Below the pieces are notes generated by a model. It saw only the letters and a program-made list of their open reading frames with translations. It made no database searches and was not told the origin of the DNA. A stretch of 64,000 nucleotides of DNA from Parvularcula sp. IMCC14364 (GTDB lineage: Bacteria; Pseudomonadota; Alphaproteobacteria; Caulobacterales; Parvularculaceae), in contig NZ_CP132334.1 in assembly GCF_030758415.1 (NCBI RefSeq), positions 1,736,001-1,800,000 of the forward strand. The letters are read 5' to 3'. This document shows, piece by piece, positions 26,446 through 36,630 of this stretch. Each line of letters starts with the position of its first letter. Positions within the stretch are counted from its first letter, which is position 1. A program made the position numbers and the translations under genes.

Positions 26446-28149
26446 TCAGGGCGCACCGAAACGTTCTTTCCATTGCGTGACCTGCTCTTCTTCAATCTTG
26501 GAAAAGAGCACGTCTGGCAGCGTAAATTCCTGCCCAGCAGGTAATGCTGTCAGTAAGGTAGAGGCGCTTGCCGCTGGCCACGCAGTCTGCGTTTCACCAA
26601 AAATGGCCAGTAGCTTTTCTGCTGTGAATGGTACAATCGGTGCAGACAGGACACCAAAAAGCCTTATCAGATTAAGCCCTGTCCTGACGCTAACAGCCGC
26701 TTTCGCCGGGTCTTCCTTGAACACAGCCCATGGGGCCGCCTCCTGTAAATACTCGTTCCCTGCAGACCAGATCGCGCGCAACTCCGCACATGCCTTGCGA
26801 AATTCCATCTTCTCCAGAAACTCAGTATAAGCCGTTATACGTTGATCCAGATCAGCATAGAGCTTTTTTTCTATCGGGCCAGGCTCACCACCAGCAGGCA
26901 CTTCTTCCCCGAATTTCGATTTGCAGAACCTGGTAATACGATTAACAAAGTTGCCAAGTACGTCCGCCAGATCCTTGTTGATCGTTGCAGCAAATGTCTC
27001 AAGTGTAAACGACGTATCATCACTTTCCGGAGCGTTGGCCATCAGGTACCAGCGCCAGTAATCTGCTGGCAGGATTTCCAAAGCCTGATCCATGAAAATG
27101 CCGCGCCCTTCTGATGTTGAGAATTTACCACCATACCAGGTAAGCCAGTTAAGGCTTTTCAGTGTATCAACCGTTTTCCAAGGCTCCTCAGAACCGATCA
27201 GTGTACAGGGAAAACTGACTGCGTGAAAAGCGACATTGTCCTTACCCATGAACTGAACATAAGACACATCTTCAGCCCCCTTGTCTGTACGCCACCAACT
27301 TTCCCAGTCCCCGCCACTGGCAACGGCCCAGTCCTTCGTTGAAGCGATATAGGCGATAGGCGCATCAAACCAGACGTAAAAGACCTTGTTTTCAAAACCG
27401 GGTCTGTCATTGCCATCAACAGAAACTGGTATGCCCCATTTGAGATCGCGCGTAATCGAGCGATCACGCAAGCCCTCTTTCATCCATTTGAGTGCGATCG
27501 AGCGCGTTAACAATGGCCATGTGGTCTGGTTTTCCACCCAGCTTTCAACGCGCTCCTGCAGCTTTGACTGCAAAAGATAAAGATGCCTGGTTTCCCGCAC
27601 TTCAATATTGCGCGATCCGGAAACAGCCGAATACGGATCTTTCAGGTCAACCGGGTCAAGTAATCTGCCACAATTATCGCACTGGTCGCCACGGGCTTTC
27701 TCGTAATCACAATGAGGACATGTCCCTTCCACATAGCGGTCCGGCAGAAAGCGCGCATCGTCAACAGCATATACCTGCCTGTCGACCCGCTCTTCAATCA
27801 ACCCGTTAGCCTCAAGCACGTTAGCAAAATGCTGTGTCAGTTCGTGGTTCGTCGGGTTTGAAGAGCGTCCGAAATAATCGAAGGACAACCCAAATTTCTC
27901 CCCGGCCTGCGCCTGAACATCATGCTGCCTGGCGCAATAATCCTCAACGCTCTGATCTTCTTTCAGGGCCGCCAGTTCTGCTGGCGTACCATGCTCATCA
28001 GTTGCGCAAATGAAAGCGACCTCGTTACCGCGCGCGCGCTCGAACCGCGCATAGACATCGGCCGGCAGCATGGACCCGACCAGATTGCCGAGATGCTTGA
28101 TGCCATTAATATATGGCAGGGCAGAGGTGATGAGTATGCGCTTGGGCAT
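26446..28149 (-). CDS. metG: Methionyl-tRNA synthetase
   Basis: Charges tRNA-Met; class I synthetase of 567 residues. The HIGH-type motif is in [16 protein letters not shown], a zinc ribbon is [17 protein letters not shown], and the KMSKS-type loop is KFSTSEG. The C-terminal anticodon-binding helices run to [18 protein letters not shown]. It lacks the extra dimerisation domain of the longer form. The stop is 22 bp beyond the convergent cytochrome gene. Confidence 0.96.
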   Translation of the reverse strand: MPKRILITSALPYINGIKHLGNLVGSMLPADVYARFERARGNEVAFICATDEHGTPAELAALKEDQSVEDYCARQHDVQAQAGEKFGLSFDYFGRSSNPTNHELTQHFANVLEANGLIEERVDRQVYAVDDARFLPDRYVEGTCPHCDYEKARGDQCDNCGRLLDPVDLKDPYSAVSGSRNIEVRETRHLYLLQSKLQERVESWVENQTTWPLLTRSIALKWMKEGLRDRSITRDLKWGIPVSVDGNDRPGFENKVFYVWFDAPIAYIASTKDWAVASGGDWESWWRTDKGAEDVSYVQFMGKDNVAFHAVSFPCTLIGSEEPWKTVDTLKSLNWLTWYGGKFSTSEGRGIFMDQALEILPADYWRWYLMANAPESDDTSFTLETFAATINKDLADVLGNFVNRITRFCKSKFGEEVPAGGEPGPIEKKLYADLDQRITAYTEFLEKMEFRKACAELRAIWSAGNEYLQEAAPWAVFKEDPAKAAVSVRTGLNLIRLFGVLSAPIVPFTAEKLLAIFGETQTAWPAASASTLLTALPAGQEFTLPDVLFSKIEEEQVTQWKERFGAP

Positions 28150-28221
28150 AGTAGAAACGTCCTTCGCTAAAGGACGCCTCTATAATCTTAATTCTGCTGT
28201 CTGGCCAACCATTTACGGCTG

Positions 28222-29739
28222 CTAGGCGACCGCATCCTTGTTGCGCTCTTCTGCCTTGATCCAGTCCTCAGGCAGTTTCTTCGAAGTCCAGTAAAAAGCG
28301 AACAGTGATATGATCATCGGGATGGCAAGGAAAGTAAGAGCGATTCTGAGTGACTGCGTCTCGTCACCATTTGCCTGTGACAACGCCTCACTCATCAATC
28401 CGACAAATGTCGGCCCGCCACCAAGGGCAATAATGTTCAAGATGAAGAAGAACAGGGCCGTAGACATGGCTCTCACATTAACCGGCGCCAGGGTCTGTGC
28501 GACCGAAAACGACGGCCCCAGATAAAATCCGAGTACAAACAGGAACACCGCAATGCAACCAACATGAACAACCAGACTGCCTGTCCACATTGAGAATACC
28601 AACACAGGTATCGCCACGAGAACACCGACAGCAGGCACAAAAGCATATGCGCCCTTGTCTTTCTTGCCCAGTTTGTCTGTCAGATAGCCGCCAAACCAGG
28701 TGCCGCCAGCATAGGTCGTGCCGTTGATGATGCCGAAAATCACCAGGAATTTCAGAAGGTCTGCTTCCGGGAAAGCACGGGAAACATAGTCTATACCCCA
28801 CGCACCGACGGCATAGGTTGCAAAGGAAACCCAGGCGATCCCCATGCACATTCCCCACCAAGAGGGAATTGATAGCAGGGTTTTTACCGGCGGGTAGAAA
28901 TCCTGGATGAAAACAAGACGATATAGGCTGAAGACCAGGGTGAGCGTGCCAAGGAGGCTCATCCACCCAGGCAAGCTAAAGACCCCAATCTGGATGCTGC
29001 TGATGGGCTCCCAATAGAGAATTGAAAAGACCAGCCCGATGACAACATTGACGAAGGATATGGCGGCAATCAGGACGAAGGGTGAGGAAAGATTCACCTT
29101 TGCAATAGGATCAGATGATGGTGCCTTGGCCCGCGGGGGCTCCTTGATCGTCAACTTCACGATCAACGCGAACAGAACACCAGGGATGCCGAGAAGAATC
29201 ATCACAGTGCGCCAGCCAGCAGTGTTCTCGCCAAGACCACCGCCCAACAGGAACGCAGAGGCGAAGTAAGCCATCATAATACCGAAGGGGATCCCGAGAG
29301 AGTATATGGCCAGCGCGCCGGCACGCTCTTCTTTGCTGTAGAAATCTGAAATCATGGAGTGTGATGGAGGGCTGCCACCAGCTTCACCAACTCCCACCCC
29401 GATACGGGCAAGCGCGAGCTGCGTGTAATTGCCAGCAACACCGGAAGCTGCGGTGAACGCACTCCACAGGGCCAAAGAAACAGATACAATGGTCACGCGG
29501 TTGAACCGGTCCGCCAGCCAGGCAATCGGGATACCCATAATCGTGTAGAACAGCGCGAAGGCAAACCCTTTCAGGAAACCAAGCTGGGCATCGGTCAGGT
29601 CCAGATCTTCCTTTATGAAAGGAGAAAGGATGCCGATGATTTGCCGATCGATGAAGTTGAACATGTAGACCAGCGTAAGAAGTATCAGAACATAGGTACG
29701 ATATTTCGTGTTAGCCTGTCCCTGTGGCGTTTCGCTCAT
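28222..29739 (-). CDS. MFS transporter (spinster-like)
   Basis: 505 residues and about 12 transmembrane helices. N-terminal MFS signature around YMFNFIDRQIIGILSPFIKEDLDLTDAQLGFLKGFAFALFYTIMGIPIAWLADR (TM1-2 and the DRF loop) with RIGVGVGEAGGSPPSHSMISD in TM4, a pattern typical of spinster-like MFS proteins common in alphaproteobacteria. Substrate unknown; homologues are often annotated for lipids or aromatic acids. Start ATG 29739 follows GGAGGGAT; a frame of five extra codons exists. Confidence 0.85.
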   Translation of the reverse strand: MSETPQGQANTKYRTYVLILLTLVYMFNFIDRQIIGILSPFIKEDLDLTDAQLGFLKGFAFALFYTIMGIPIAWLADRFNRVTIVSVSLALWSAFTAASGVAGNYTQLALARIGVGVGEAGGSPPSHSMISDFYSKEERAGALAIYSLGIPFGIMMAYFASAFLLGGGLGENTAGWRTVMILLGIPGVLFALIVKLTIKEPPRAKAPSSDPIAKVNLSSPFVLIAAISFVNVVIGLVFSILYWEPISSIQIGVFSLPGWMSLLGTLTLVFSLYRLVFIQDFYPPVKTLLSIPSWWGMCMGIAWVSFATYAVGAWGIDYVSRAFPEADLLKFLVIFGIINGTTYAGGTWFGGYLTDKLGKKDKGAYAFVPAVGVLVAIPVLVFSMWTGSLVVHVGCIAVFLFVLGFYLGPSFSVAQTLAPVNVRAMSTALFFFILNIIALGGGPTFVGLMSEALSQANGDETQSLRIALTFLAIPMIISLFAFYWTSKKLPEDWIKAEERNKDAVA

Positions 29740-29821
29740 CGGGTATCCCTCCACTGCATGTTTTTATTCTTCTATGGAAAGACCCTGCTAAGTATCTGAG
29801 AGAATTGCAAGAAGGATAAGT

Positions 29822-30823
29822 ATGATGAAAGCCCTGATGAGCGTTACGCCCGGCGGACCGGAAACTCTTGAACTACAGGAAATACCCACACCGACCCCTG
29901 GCAAGGGCGAAGTGCTGATCGCCATCAAGGCAGCCAGTGTCAATTTTCCCGATACACTCGTGATTCGCGATATGTATCAGTTCAAGCCAGAGCGCCCCTT
30001 TGCGCCAGGCTCTGAGGTTGCAGGCCTCGTCGAGGCTGTCGGCGATGGAGTAAGCAATCTGAAAGCTGGAGACAACGTGTTTGCGCTTTTGAACAGTTCA
30101 GGGGGCTTTGCCACACATACCGTCATAGACGCCTTACGCTGTGTGCCCCTGCCTGCCGGTATGCCACATGAAGAAGCCGCCGCCTTCATGATGACATACG
30201 GTACCTCCCATTACGCACTGAAAGATCGCGGCAATCTACAGGCAGGCGAGAGCCTGTTCATCACCGGTGCCAGTGGCGGCGTCGGCTCTGCGGCCATCGA
30301 ACTGGGCAAGGCCGCCGGCGCACGCGTGATTGCTGGTGTCTCCTCTGAGGAAAAGGCAGCCTTCTGCAGAGAGATCGGCGCAGATGAGACAATCGTCTAC
30401 CCATCCGATCTCGACAAGGATGGTCAACGCGCCCTGTCAAAAGAGATCAAGGCAAAGGCCGGCGGCGAAGGTGTTGATGTGGTCTATGATGCTGTTGGCG
30501 GTCTCTATGCGGAACCGTGCGTACGCGCCCTTGCTTGGGAAGGCCGCTTTCTGGTTATTGGCTTTCCGGCGGGCATTCCCGCTGTGCCGCTAAACCTGAC
30601 ACTCTTGAAAAGTTGCCAGATTGTCGGTGTTTTCTGGGGGGCTTCCGTCATGCGTGATCCGCAGGGCCATGCGGCCAACATGAGCGAACTTTTTGCTCTG
30701 TACCAGTCCGGTAAAATCCGCCCGCGCATCACAGAACGCTTCACACTCGAAGAAGGCGCCAAAGCACTGCAGCTTCTGGAAGACCGCAAAGCAACCGGCA
30801 AGGTCGTCTTGACGATTGACTGA
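29822..30823 (+). CDS. Quinone oxidoreductase-type MDR dehydrogenase
   Basis: 333 residues of the medium-chain dehydrogenase family, NADPH:quinone oxidoreductase type without zinc ligands. GroES-like N part (PTPGKGEVLIAIKAASVNFPDTLVIRDMYQ), the QOR hallmark NFPD, and a Rossmann motif GASGGVGSAAIELGKAAGARVI. Members reduce quinones or enoyl-CoA/enone substrates; the true substrate is unknown. It is preceded by AAGGATAAGT, divergent from the MFS gene. Confidence 0.87.
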   Translation: MMKALMSVTPGGPETLELQEIPTPTPGKGEVLIAIKAASVNFPDTLVIRDMYQFKPERPFAPGSEVAGLVEAVGDGVSNLKAGDNVFALLNSSGGFATHTVIDALRCVPLPAGMPHEEAAAFMMTYGTSHYALKDRGNLQAGESLFITGASGGVGSAAIELGKAAGARVIAGVSSEEKAAFCREIGADETIVYPSDLDKDGQRALSKEIKAKAGGEGVDVVYDAVGGLYAEPCVRALAWEGRFLVIGFPAGIPAVPLNLTLLKSCQIVGVFWGASVMRDPQGHAANMSELFALYQSGKIRPRITERFTLEEGAKALQLLEDRKATGKVVLTID

Positions 30824-30841
30824 GAAAAGCTGACCGGCAGA

Positions 30842-32563
30842 TCAATCCGTACTGTAACGCATTTGCTCTACGATTGAGTGCAAGGTGTGAATATCAAGAT
30901 CTGCCGGTTTCGCACCTTGTGCAGTGTGTTCGCGTGTATGCAGCCTGGCCGGGTCACGCGGTACCGCCTCATCTGGCAACCGTGCGAATTTCAGCCGGGA
31001 TGGAACCGGCGCCAGCAGACCCACCGCAATGCATTCTCCATTCTCAAGACCGCCAACATTTTCCAGTATACCCGGCGCGCTTTGCGGCGCTGTTTCCAGA
31101 AAATGATCCTGATCTGCCCTGCCGGGCAGACACATCGCCATATAATTATCAATGTGCTCCAGGGCGTTGGGAGAAACACCACGCAAGCGCGACGTTATAA
31201 GCCCCAGGCTGACGCTCAACTTGTTGCCTGCTTCGACAATGGCCCGTAGCGAGCTGCTGGAAAGAGGCGCTTCTTGTTTATCCGCAGGCAGAAACCGGTG
31301 CGCTTCTTCCAGAATAATCAACAAGGGTGTTGTATCCTTGCGTGCGTCAGCCAACAGCTTCGCAAAACGCGCGACACAAGACACAACAACTTCGGCAACT
31401 TCGTCTTCCAAACCACCAAGCTGCAGCACTGTTATGGACTTTCCCTCAAGGGGCACACGGAAGATACTCGCCAGAAGCTCTGTCAGAGTATCCTGCAGGG
31501 TAAGAGAGCCAAATATGGATTTATAGCGAGGCTCCTTGCTGAGTATGTCCAGTCTGGTTTCAAGGTGCTGAATGACTTCCAGCGAAAAATCATTGTTCAC
31601 CTGAAGTACTTTCTTCAGATGAACCACAATATCGCCAAGACGATAAGGCACAGGTGTATCCGCCGTGATGCGCACGCCCTGTTCCGCTGCCTCTGCGGAT
31701 GACGCAGAAGGGTTGGCCCGTATGTATTTTTTCTTCGCCGCTGAAATGGACTCGATCAGCAGGTCTTTTTCCTGCTCAGATAATGGCCCGGTTGCCTTCT
31801 CTGCAAGATAGACGAACTCGCGAAACGACAACATCCAGTGCGTCACCGTCCCGAGAGAAACAGGAACAATATTGGCCGCACGCCCAAAAGAGCGTGAATA
31901 CTCGTTATGAACATCAATAATTAGTGTACGTACTGGAAATCTAGCCTTTACAAATGCCCGCGCCAGAACGGCAGCAGCAGCACTTTTCCCCGCACCAGGC
32001 GCTCCAAAAAGGGCAAAATTTTCCTGTAATAAAGCAGCCGGGCTCATCTGAGCGGTCATATCCGGCATATGGCTGATATGACCGACACGGAGCAGGTTTT
32101 CATCATCTGTCCGAAAGATACAGCGCAGATCGTTTTCAGCCAGCGCGGCAGCAACATCGCCCAACGAAGGCAATGCTGCAATCCCGCGCGTGAAAGAGCG
32201 CCGCCCTGATGTGGCGATCCTTATCTCTCCATAGAGCTCAACTTCGGCGATCAGGATACGCTCTTCCTCACTATCCATGCCTGGAGCGGGTGCAGAAAGG
32301 CCTGAAACGCCGGCAATGATTTCAGCATTCTTACTTTCTATGCAGATCATTCTGCCAACTCGGGGCATGTATTCTGCAGCAAAATCACGCCCCAGGTTAA
32401 TCATCACAAGTACATTAGAGCCATTGACGGAAACCACCTGCCCCACCGGCATCCGGGGAGCATCAGCCGCGTCCTGCCACGTATTTTCCTGCGCCTCATT
32501 GCTCAGGGACTGTAGCATTTCCTCGGGTGACTGCGGGCGGGATTTATGTGAATTCGCTTGCAT
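30842..32563 (-). CDS. HerA-type ATPase (DUF87, HAS-barrel)
   Basis: 573 residues. An N-terminal HAS barrel (GQVVSVNGSNVLVMINLG...PRVGRMICIE) is followed by a FtsK/HerA RecA-like core: Walker A GAPGAGKS at 187-194, VRTLIIDVHNEYSRSF, Walker B PLLIILEEAHRFLP and an arginine-finger-like end. HerA hexamers move along DNA, usually with the nuclease NurA or as antiviral HerA-Sir2/DUF4297 pairs; neither partner is nearby. The start at 32563 is just inside the end of a histidine kinase gene region, so kinase and ATPase are probably one transcript. Confidence 0.82.
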   Translation of the reverse strand: MQANSHKSRPQSPEEMLQSLSNEAQENTWQDAADAPRMPVGQVVSVNGSNVLVMINLGRDFAAEYMPRVGRMICIESKNAEIIAGVSGLSAPAPGMDSEEERILIAEVELYGEIRIATSGRRSFTRGIAALPSLGDVAAALAENDLRCIFRTDDENLLRVGHISHMPDMTAQMSPAALLQENFALFGAPGAGKSAAAAVLARAFVKARFPVRTLIIDVHNEYSRSFGRAANIVPVSLGTVTHWMLSFREFVYLAEKATGPLSEQEKDLLIESISAAKKKYIRANPSASSAEAAEQGVRITADTPVPYRLGDIVVHLKKVLQVNNDFSLEVIQHLETRLDILSKEPRYKSIFGSLTLQDTLTELLASIFRVPLEGKSITVLQLGGLEDEVAEVVVSCVARFAKLLADARKDTTPLLIILEEAHRFLPADKQEAPLSSSSLRAIVEAGNKLSVSLGLITSRLRGVSPNALEHIDNYMAMCLPGRADQDHFLETAPQSAPGILENVGGLENGECIAVGLLAPVPSRLKFARLPDEAVPRDPARLHTREHTAQGAKPADLDIHTLHSIVEQMRYSTD

Positions 32564-32577
32564 TTCTGTTACCCTTC

Positions 32578-33486
32578 TCACCCTGCAGCTCTGATCGCTG
32601 TGTTTTCTGCGCTATACTCTGCCGAGCCTTCAGCCGCGTCTTGCGCCCGCGCAATAGCAGGCAAGGCAAAACGAACAGTCGTGCCCTGCCCCTTTCGACT
32701 TTTCACATCAAAGCGCCCCCCATTCAGTTCAATAAACGCTCGCGCGATCGGCAATCCGATGCCTGCACCTTCAAATCGTCTGTGCAGGCCCTGATGGACC
32801 TGTTCAAAGGCTTTCAATGCACGCGCCAGCTCTTCACTGCTCATCCCGGCACCATTATCCTTGACGGCAATGTAAAGCCAATCCTGACTTCCGGTGCGGC
32901 GCCCTTGCCGCAACATCACATCAACCCGGCCACCTTCCTCACAATAAGTGATGGCATTTTCCAGAAGATGAGACAGCGCAGTATCAATCCTGTCCGGGTC
33001 AACATCTATTAGTGGTAGGTCCGGGTCATGGGACAAAGTCAGTTCAACACCTGCCGCATCAGACATCGGGCGGTACTTCTCGATGGAATGCTCGACCAGT
33101 TCCAGGGATACGATTTTCTGGCGAACAATCTTGGCGCCGCTTTCAGCTGAGGCCAGGTCCAGGATGGTGTTGATGTGGCCCAGAAGAAGATCAGAAGATT
33201 GCAGGATATATTCCAGATACTCCGTTGTCTGCTCTTTTGACAGACCATAGGTATCCGAGTCCTTCATCATGTTGGCAAAGCCGATAATTGCATTTAGCGG
33301 CGTTCTCAACTCATGATTCATATTGGCAAGGAATTCGCCCCGCGCCTTGTAGGCAAGTTCCGCTTCGATACGCGCCGCACGCAGGGCAACATTCGCGCGC
33401 CGCCTGGTCACCAGATCACGATACTGGCTGACATAGCTATCCAGAAACGTCGCTTTTTTGGCGGTGCGCCCGTAATACGTCTGCAT
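32578..33486 (-). CDS. Cytoplasmic sensor histidine kinase
   Basis: 302 residues. HisKA domain with phospho-acceptor H58 in FLANMNHELRTPLNAIIGFANMM, then HATPase_c with an N box (LSHLLENAITYCEEGG), G1 (VKDNGAGMS) and G2 (RFEGAGIGLPIARAFIELNGG). There is no transmembrane or recognisable sensor domain; only about 45 helical residues precede HisKA. GAGGA precedes the ATG. No response regulator is adjacent. It is followed by the HerA-type ATPase, whose possible GTG start overlaps its stop. Confidence 0.88.
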   Translation of the reverse strand: MQTYYGRTAKKATFLDSYVSQYRDLVTRRRANVALRAARIEAELAYKARGEFLANMNHELRTPLNAIIGFANMMKDSDTYGLSKEQTTEYLEYILQSSDLLLGHINTILDLASAESGAKIVRQKIVSLELVEHSIEKYRPMSDAAGVELTLSHDPDLPLIDVDPDRIDTALSHLLENAITYCEEGGRVDVMLRQGRRTGSQDWLYIAVKDNGAGMSSEELARALKAFEQVHQGLHRRFEGAGIGLPIARAFIELNGGRFDVKSRKGQGTTVRFALPAIARAQDAAEGSAEYSAENTAIRAAG

Positions 33487-33569
33487 ATCCGCAATTCCTC
33501 TCAGAATTACGGCTAACCCGAACCTCTAAACGTCTGGTTAATGAATTTTAACCAACCATTACGAAAGAC

Positions 33570-35465
33570 TTATGTCGCCGGTTTTGGGTTAACATCAGCG
33601 ATAGCCTGCTCTTTGCGTTCAGCGACTTCCTGTGTAGCCTTGCTTTGCTTTTCCTTGCGGCGGGCGCGCTGTTCTTCAATATCAGGCGGCACATAAGCGA
33701 GGATAGTGTCACCCTTTTCTGGCTGCAGCGGCTGCTCCCTGCTGGCAACCATGACAATCCCCTTACGCTGCAGGATAACCGGCTCTCCGTTATGCAGGTC
33801 AGCCAAATATTGCTCGGAAGTATATTCCTCCGTGATTCGGGTTTTCTGGAAGAACCAGCCTTCGCGATGCCGCTGCTTCAGCTCATTAAGTGTCGGACCA
33901 CTTTTCATGAACAGCCGCCCCTTGAGGCTCCGCGCAACAGACCGCCGTTCATTTTCAGAAGATGTAGAGTTGTTGATCTGGAAAATTTTGGCCCTGCCCA
34001 ACTCTGGCGCAAGGTCTGTACAGACCAGTGAGTTGTGTGCCTCATTATCTCCAAGAGCAACCAGATATCCGAACTCATTCAGATCCAGATGATACTCTGT
34101 CACCTCAGAGAGAATCTCACCGAAGTAAGTCGGGACATTAGCCTGACGCGCCGGGCGCAGGGCTGCCCATCTGTCATCAGCAATGACAACCGGTGCGCCG
34201 AGTTCCTGAATACGCTTTGCAAATGCCACTGCCCAGTCAGATGAGCCAACGATCAGAAAACCCGGCTTCGCCTTTGACGCAAGCCCCAGCCACTTGCCGA
34301 CCGGGGCAATGCTAAAGCCATGCAGGACAACGGTGGCGAAAACGATGGCAAAAGCCAGCGGCACCATGCGTTCAGCTTCCTCAAGGCCAGCTTCCGCCAG
34401 CACACCGGCAAAAAAGCCGGACACCGCAACCGCCACAATACCGCGTGGTGCAATCCAGGACGTCAACAGCCTTTCCTGCAAACTCAGCTCTGACCCCATC
34501 GTTGAAATCATGATCGCAAGCGGGCGCACGACAAAAAGCATGGCTGCAACAAACCAGAAGGTCTGCCAACTCAACGCCTCAGCAAGGGTTTCCCGGCTCA
34601 GGCTTGCGGTCAGTATCACAAATACACCGGACACAAACAGAACGGCGATATTCTCCTTGAAGTGGCGCAGGTCGTTGATACTGGGAAGTTTGGAATTTGC
34701 CATCGTGACGCCCATGGCCGTTACAGCCAGAAGGCCAGCCTCTTCCTGCAGCATGTTTGCCGCCACAAAACAGATCAAGACAATGGAGAGCAGCACCGGC
34801 GGTTTCAGATATTCCGGCACCCAGCCACGGTTGAACGCACTTGCTGTAAAGCGGCCAAGAACAACACCCCAGGCAATCGACATGACGGAGCCCAGAATGA
34901 GGCTCCCGGCAATTTCAAACGTCGTATGCGCGCCTGCATCGTAAGTTACATATTCGTAGACGATAACCGCCAGAAGTGCGCCAATCGGATCATTGATGAT
35001 CCCTTCCCATTTCAGGAGTGCCGCCGGGCGGTGAGAGAGCCGCGCCTGACGCAGCAGCGGCAGGATAACAGTCGGTCCTGTTACAATAAGAATGCCGGCA
35101 AAAAGTACAGCAACAGGCCAGGACAGTCCGGCTGCATAATGTGCTGCCATCGCGCCAAGAGCCCAGGCAATGGGCACGCCCGGAAAAACCAGCCGCCAGA
35201 CGCCTTCTGAAATACTGCCACGTATTTCCTCGAATTTCAGTTGCAGGCCGCCTTCAAAAAGGATGACTGCCACCGCAACGGCAATCATGGGGCGGTAAAA
35301 CTCGCCAAAATCCTCTTCCGGATTGATCAACCCAAGACCAGGGCCAACAATCATCCCGGCAAGCGCCATCAGCACGATGGCAGGCAGGTGCATACGCCAT
35401 GCGAGCCATTGCGCCCCAATACCAAGAAAACCAATCAGGGCGAAGCTGAGTACTAAGTTATCCAT
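33570..35465 (-). CDS. Cation:proton antiporter, CPA1/NhaP type with C-terminal Rossmann domain
   Basis: 631 residues. About 12 transmembrane helices of the Na+/H+ exchanger fold (ILFEGGLQLKFEEI, ITGPTVILPLLRQARLS, INDPIGALLAV, APRGIVAVAVSGFFAGVLAEAG), then a TrkA-N-like nucleotide-binding domain beginning KPGFLIVGSSDWAVAFAKRIQELG and a charged C-terminal tail (RARRKEKQSKATQEVAERKEQ). The ND motif in the INDPIGA helix is the ion-binding site. It moves Na+ or K+ against H+ in the inner membrane. It lies 83 bp upstream of the kinase gene on the same strand. Confidence 0.88.
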   Translation of the reverse strand: MDNLVLSFALIGFLGIGAQWLAWRMHLPAIVLMALAGMIVGPGLGLINPEEDFGEFYRPMIAVAVAVILFEGGLQLKFEEIRGSISEGVWRLVFPGVPIAWALGAMAAHYAAGLSWPVAVLFAGILIVTGPTVILPLLRQARLSHRPAALLKWEGIINDPIGALLAVIVYEYVTYDAGAHTTFEIAGSLILGSVMSIAWGVVLGRFTASAFNRGWVPEYLKPPVLLSIVLICFVAANMLQEEAGLLAVTAMGVTMANSKLPSINDLRHFKENIAVLFVSGVFVILTASLSRETLAEALSWQTFWFVAAMLFVVRPLAIMISTMGSELSLQERLLTSWIAPRGIVAVAVSGFFAGVLAEAGLEEAERMVPLAFAIVFATVVLHGFSIAPVGKWLGLASKAKPGFLIVGSSDWAVAFAKRIQELGAPVVIADDRWAALRPARQANVPTYFGEILSEVTEYHLDLNEFGYLVALGDNEAHNSLVCTDLAPELGRAKIFQINNSTSSENERRSVARSLKGRLFMKSGPTLNELKQRHREGWFFQKTRITEEYTSEQYLADLHNGEPVILQRKGIVMVASREQPLQPEKGDTILAYVPPDIEEQRARRKEKQSKATQEVAERKEQAIADVNPKPAT

Positions 35466-35512
35466 CTAACCTGCTGTAAATAAAACAACATCTCTGTTGA
35501 TTGCAGTCATAA

Positions 35513-36286
35513 TCAGGAATCCGAAAAGGCCGGTTTCCGTTTCTCGATGAAGGCTGTCATGCCCTCTTTCTGGTCATTCGTTCCAAACACGGCATGAAAC
35601 GTCCGGCGCTCAAACAAGATACCTTCTTCAAGCGTGGTCTCATAAGCCCGGTTCACGGCTTCTTTGGCAATCATGACCACAGGCCGAGAGAATGAGGCAA
35701 TCTTTTTTGCCGTCTCGACAGCGTCAGAGATCAGGCTGTCAGCAGGCACAATACGGGTCACCAGACCGCAGCGCTCGGCTTCCTCAGCATCCATCATGCG
35801 CCCTGTCAGACACATTTCCATCGCTTTGGACTTGCCAATGAAACGGGTCAGCCGTTGCGTGCCGCCAATTCCCGGAATAGCCCCAATCGTGATCTCTGGC
35901 TGGCCGAATTTGGCCGTATCAGCCGCGATGATGAAATCACACATCATGGCCAGTTCGCAGCCACCACCAAGCGCATAGCCCGCAACAGCGGCAATGACCG
36001 GCTTGCGGCATTTGGCCGTCTGTTCCCAGTCACTGACAAAATTCTGCGAGAAAGCCTCCATGAAGGTCTTGTCAGCCATCTCCTTGATATCAGCCCCTGC
36101 CGCAAAAGCCTTGGCCGAACCGGTAATGACAATCGCTGCAATATGGTCGTCAGCTTCAGCTTTTTTCAGCGCTGAATCCAGTTCTGTCATCAGCTGCTTG
36201 TTCAGGGCGTTGAGCGCATCCGGCCGATTGAGCGTAATCAGCAGAACCTTCTCGTCTTTCTTTGTCTCAATACATTCGTAGGTCAT
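35513..36286 (-). CDS. Enoyl-CoA hydratase
   Basis: Crotonase family, 257 residues from the ATG at 36286, which has GAAGGAAA upstream; the frame extends to 36331. Oxyanion-hole motifs are [12 protein letters not shown] and [18 protein letters not shown]; catalytic glutamates are expected in GGCELAM and [18 protein letters not shown]. This is the classic short-chain enoyl-CoA hydratase pattern (beta-oxidation, hydration of 2-enoyl-CoA). It could supply 3-hydroxyacyl-CoA to the PHA synthase, which is inference. Confidence 0.92.
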   Translation of the reverse strand: MTYECIETKKDEKVLLITLNRPDALNALNKQLMTELDSALKKAEADDHIAAIVITGSAKAFAAGADIKEMADKTFMEAFSQNFVSDWEQTAKCRKPVIAAVAGYALGGGCELAMMCDFIIAADTAKFGQPEITIGAIPGIGGTQRLTRFIGKSKAMEMCLTGRMMDAEEAERCGLVTRIVPADSLISDAVETAKKIASFSRPVVMIAKEAVNRAYETTLEEGILFERRTFHAVFGTNDQKEGMTAFIEKRKPAFSDS

Positions 36287-36459
36287 GAAATTTCCTTCGC
36301 TGCAATGATTGCTGGGCGCGCATAACGCCATATATGGGGGTAACGCAAGGCCAAGCTTATCACACTATGTAAACGCCCAAGGGCGGGTAAGTTGCATTTA
36401 TTTTGAGTGACGCCCCTGCGAACGTCGCCTATAAGCGCAATTTGATCGAGGAGATGCCG

Positions 36460-36558
36460 ATGTTATCCATATTAACTTCCCAGCCTGTTCTGGTGATCCT
36501 GCTGTTCATCGCGAGCTTTGCTGTGCTCAACTTCATCAGCAGCGGTCGTTTTGACTAG
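36460..36558 (+). CDS. 32-residue putative membrane peptide
   Basis: Frame with the ribosome site GAGGAG 6 bases before ATG 36460. The product starts MLSILTSQPVLVILLFIAS and ends NFISSGRFD: a single hydrophobic helix and short polar tail. An in-frame ATG two codons upstream overlaps the ribosome site. It lies 72 bp before the antiporter gene on the same strand. No family is recognised. The signal quality resembles that of the 30-residue peptide at 25144. Confidence 0.5.
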   Translation: MLSILTSQPVLVILLFIASFAVLNFISSGRFD

Positions 36559-36630
36559 GCATATGCTTTGGGTGCGATACCCATTGGGTCGTAACCTTCC
36601 ATTGATTCCAGATCAGTCAGGGCACGGGGT

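Noticed and set aside
30842-32563. HerA-type ATPase as part of an antiviral system
   Set aside because: No Sir2, DUF4297, NurA or other effector gene is next to it; a defence role is not supported here.
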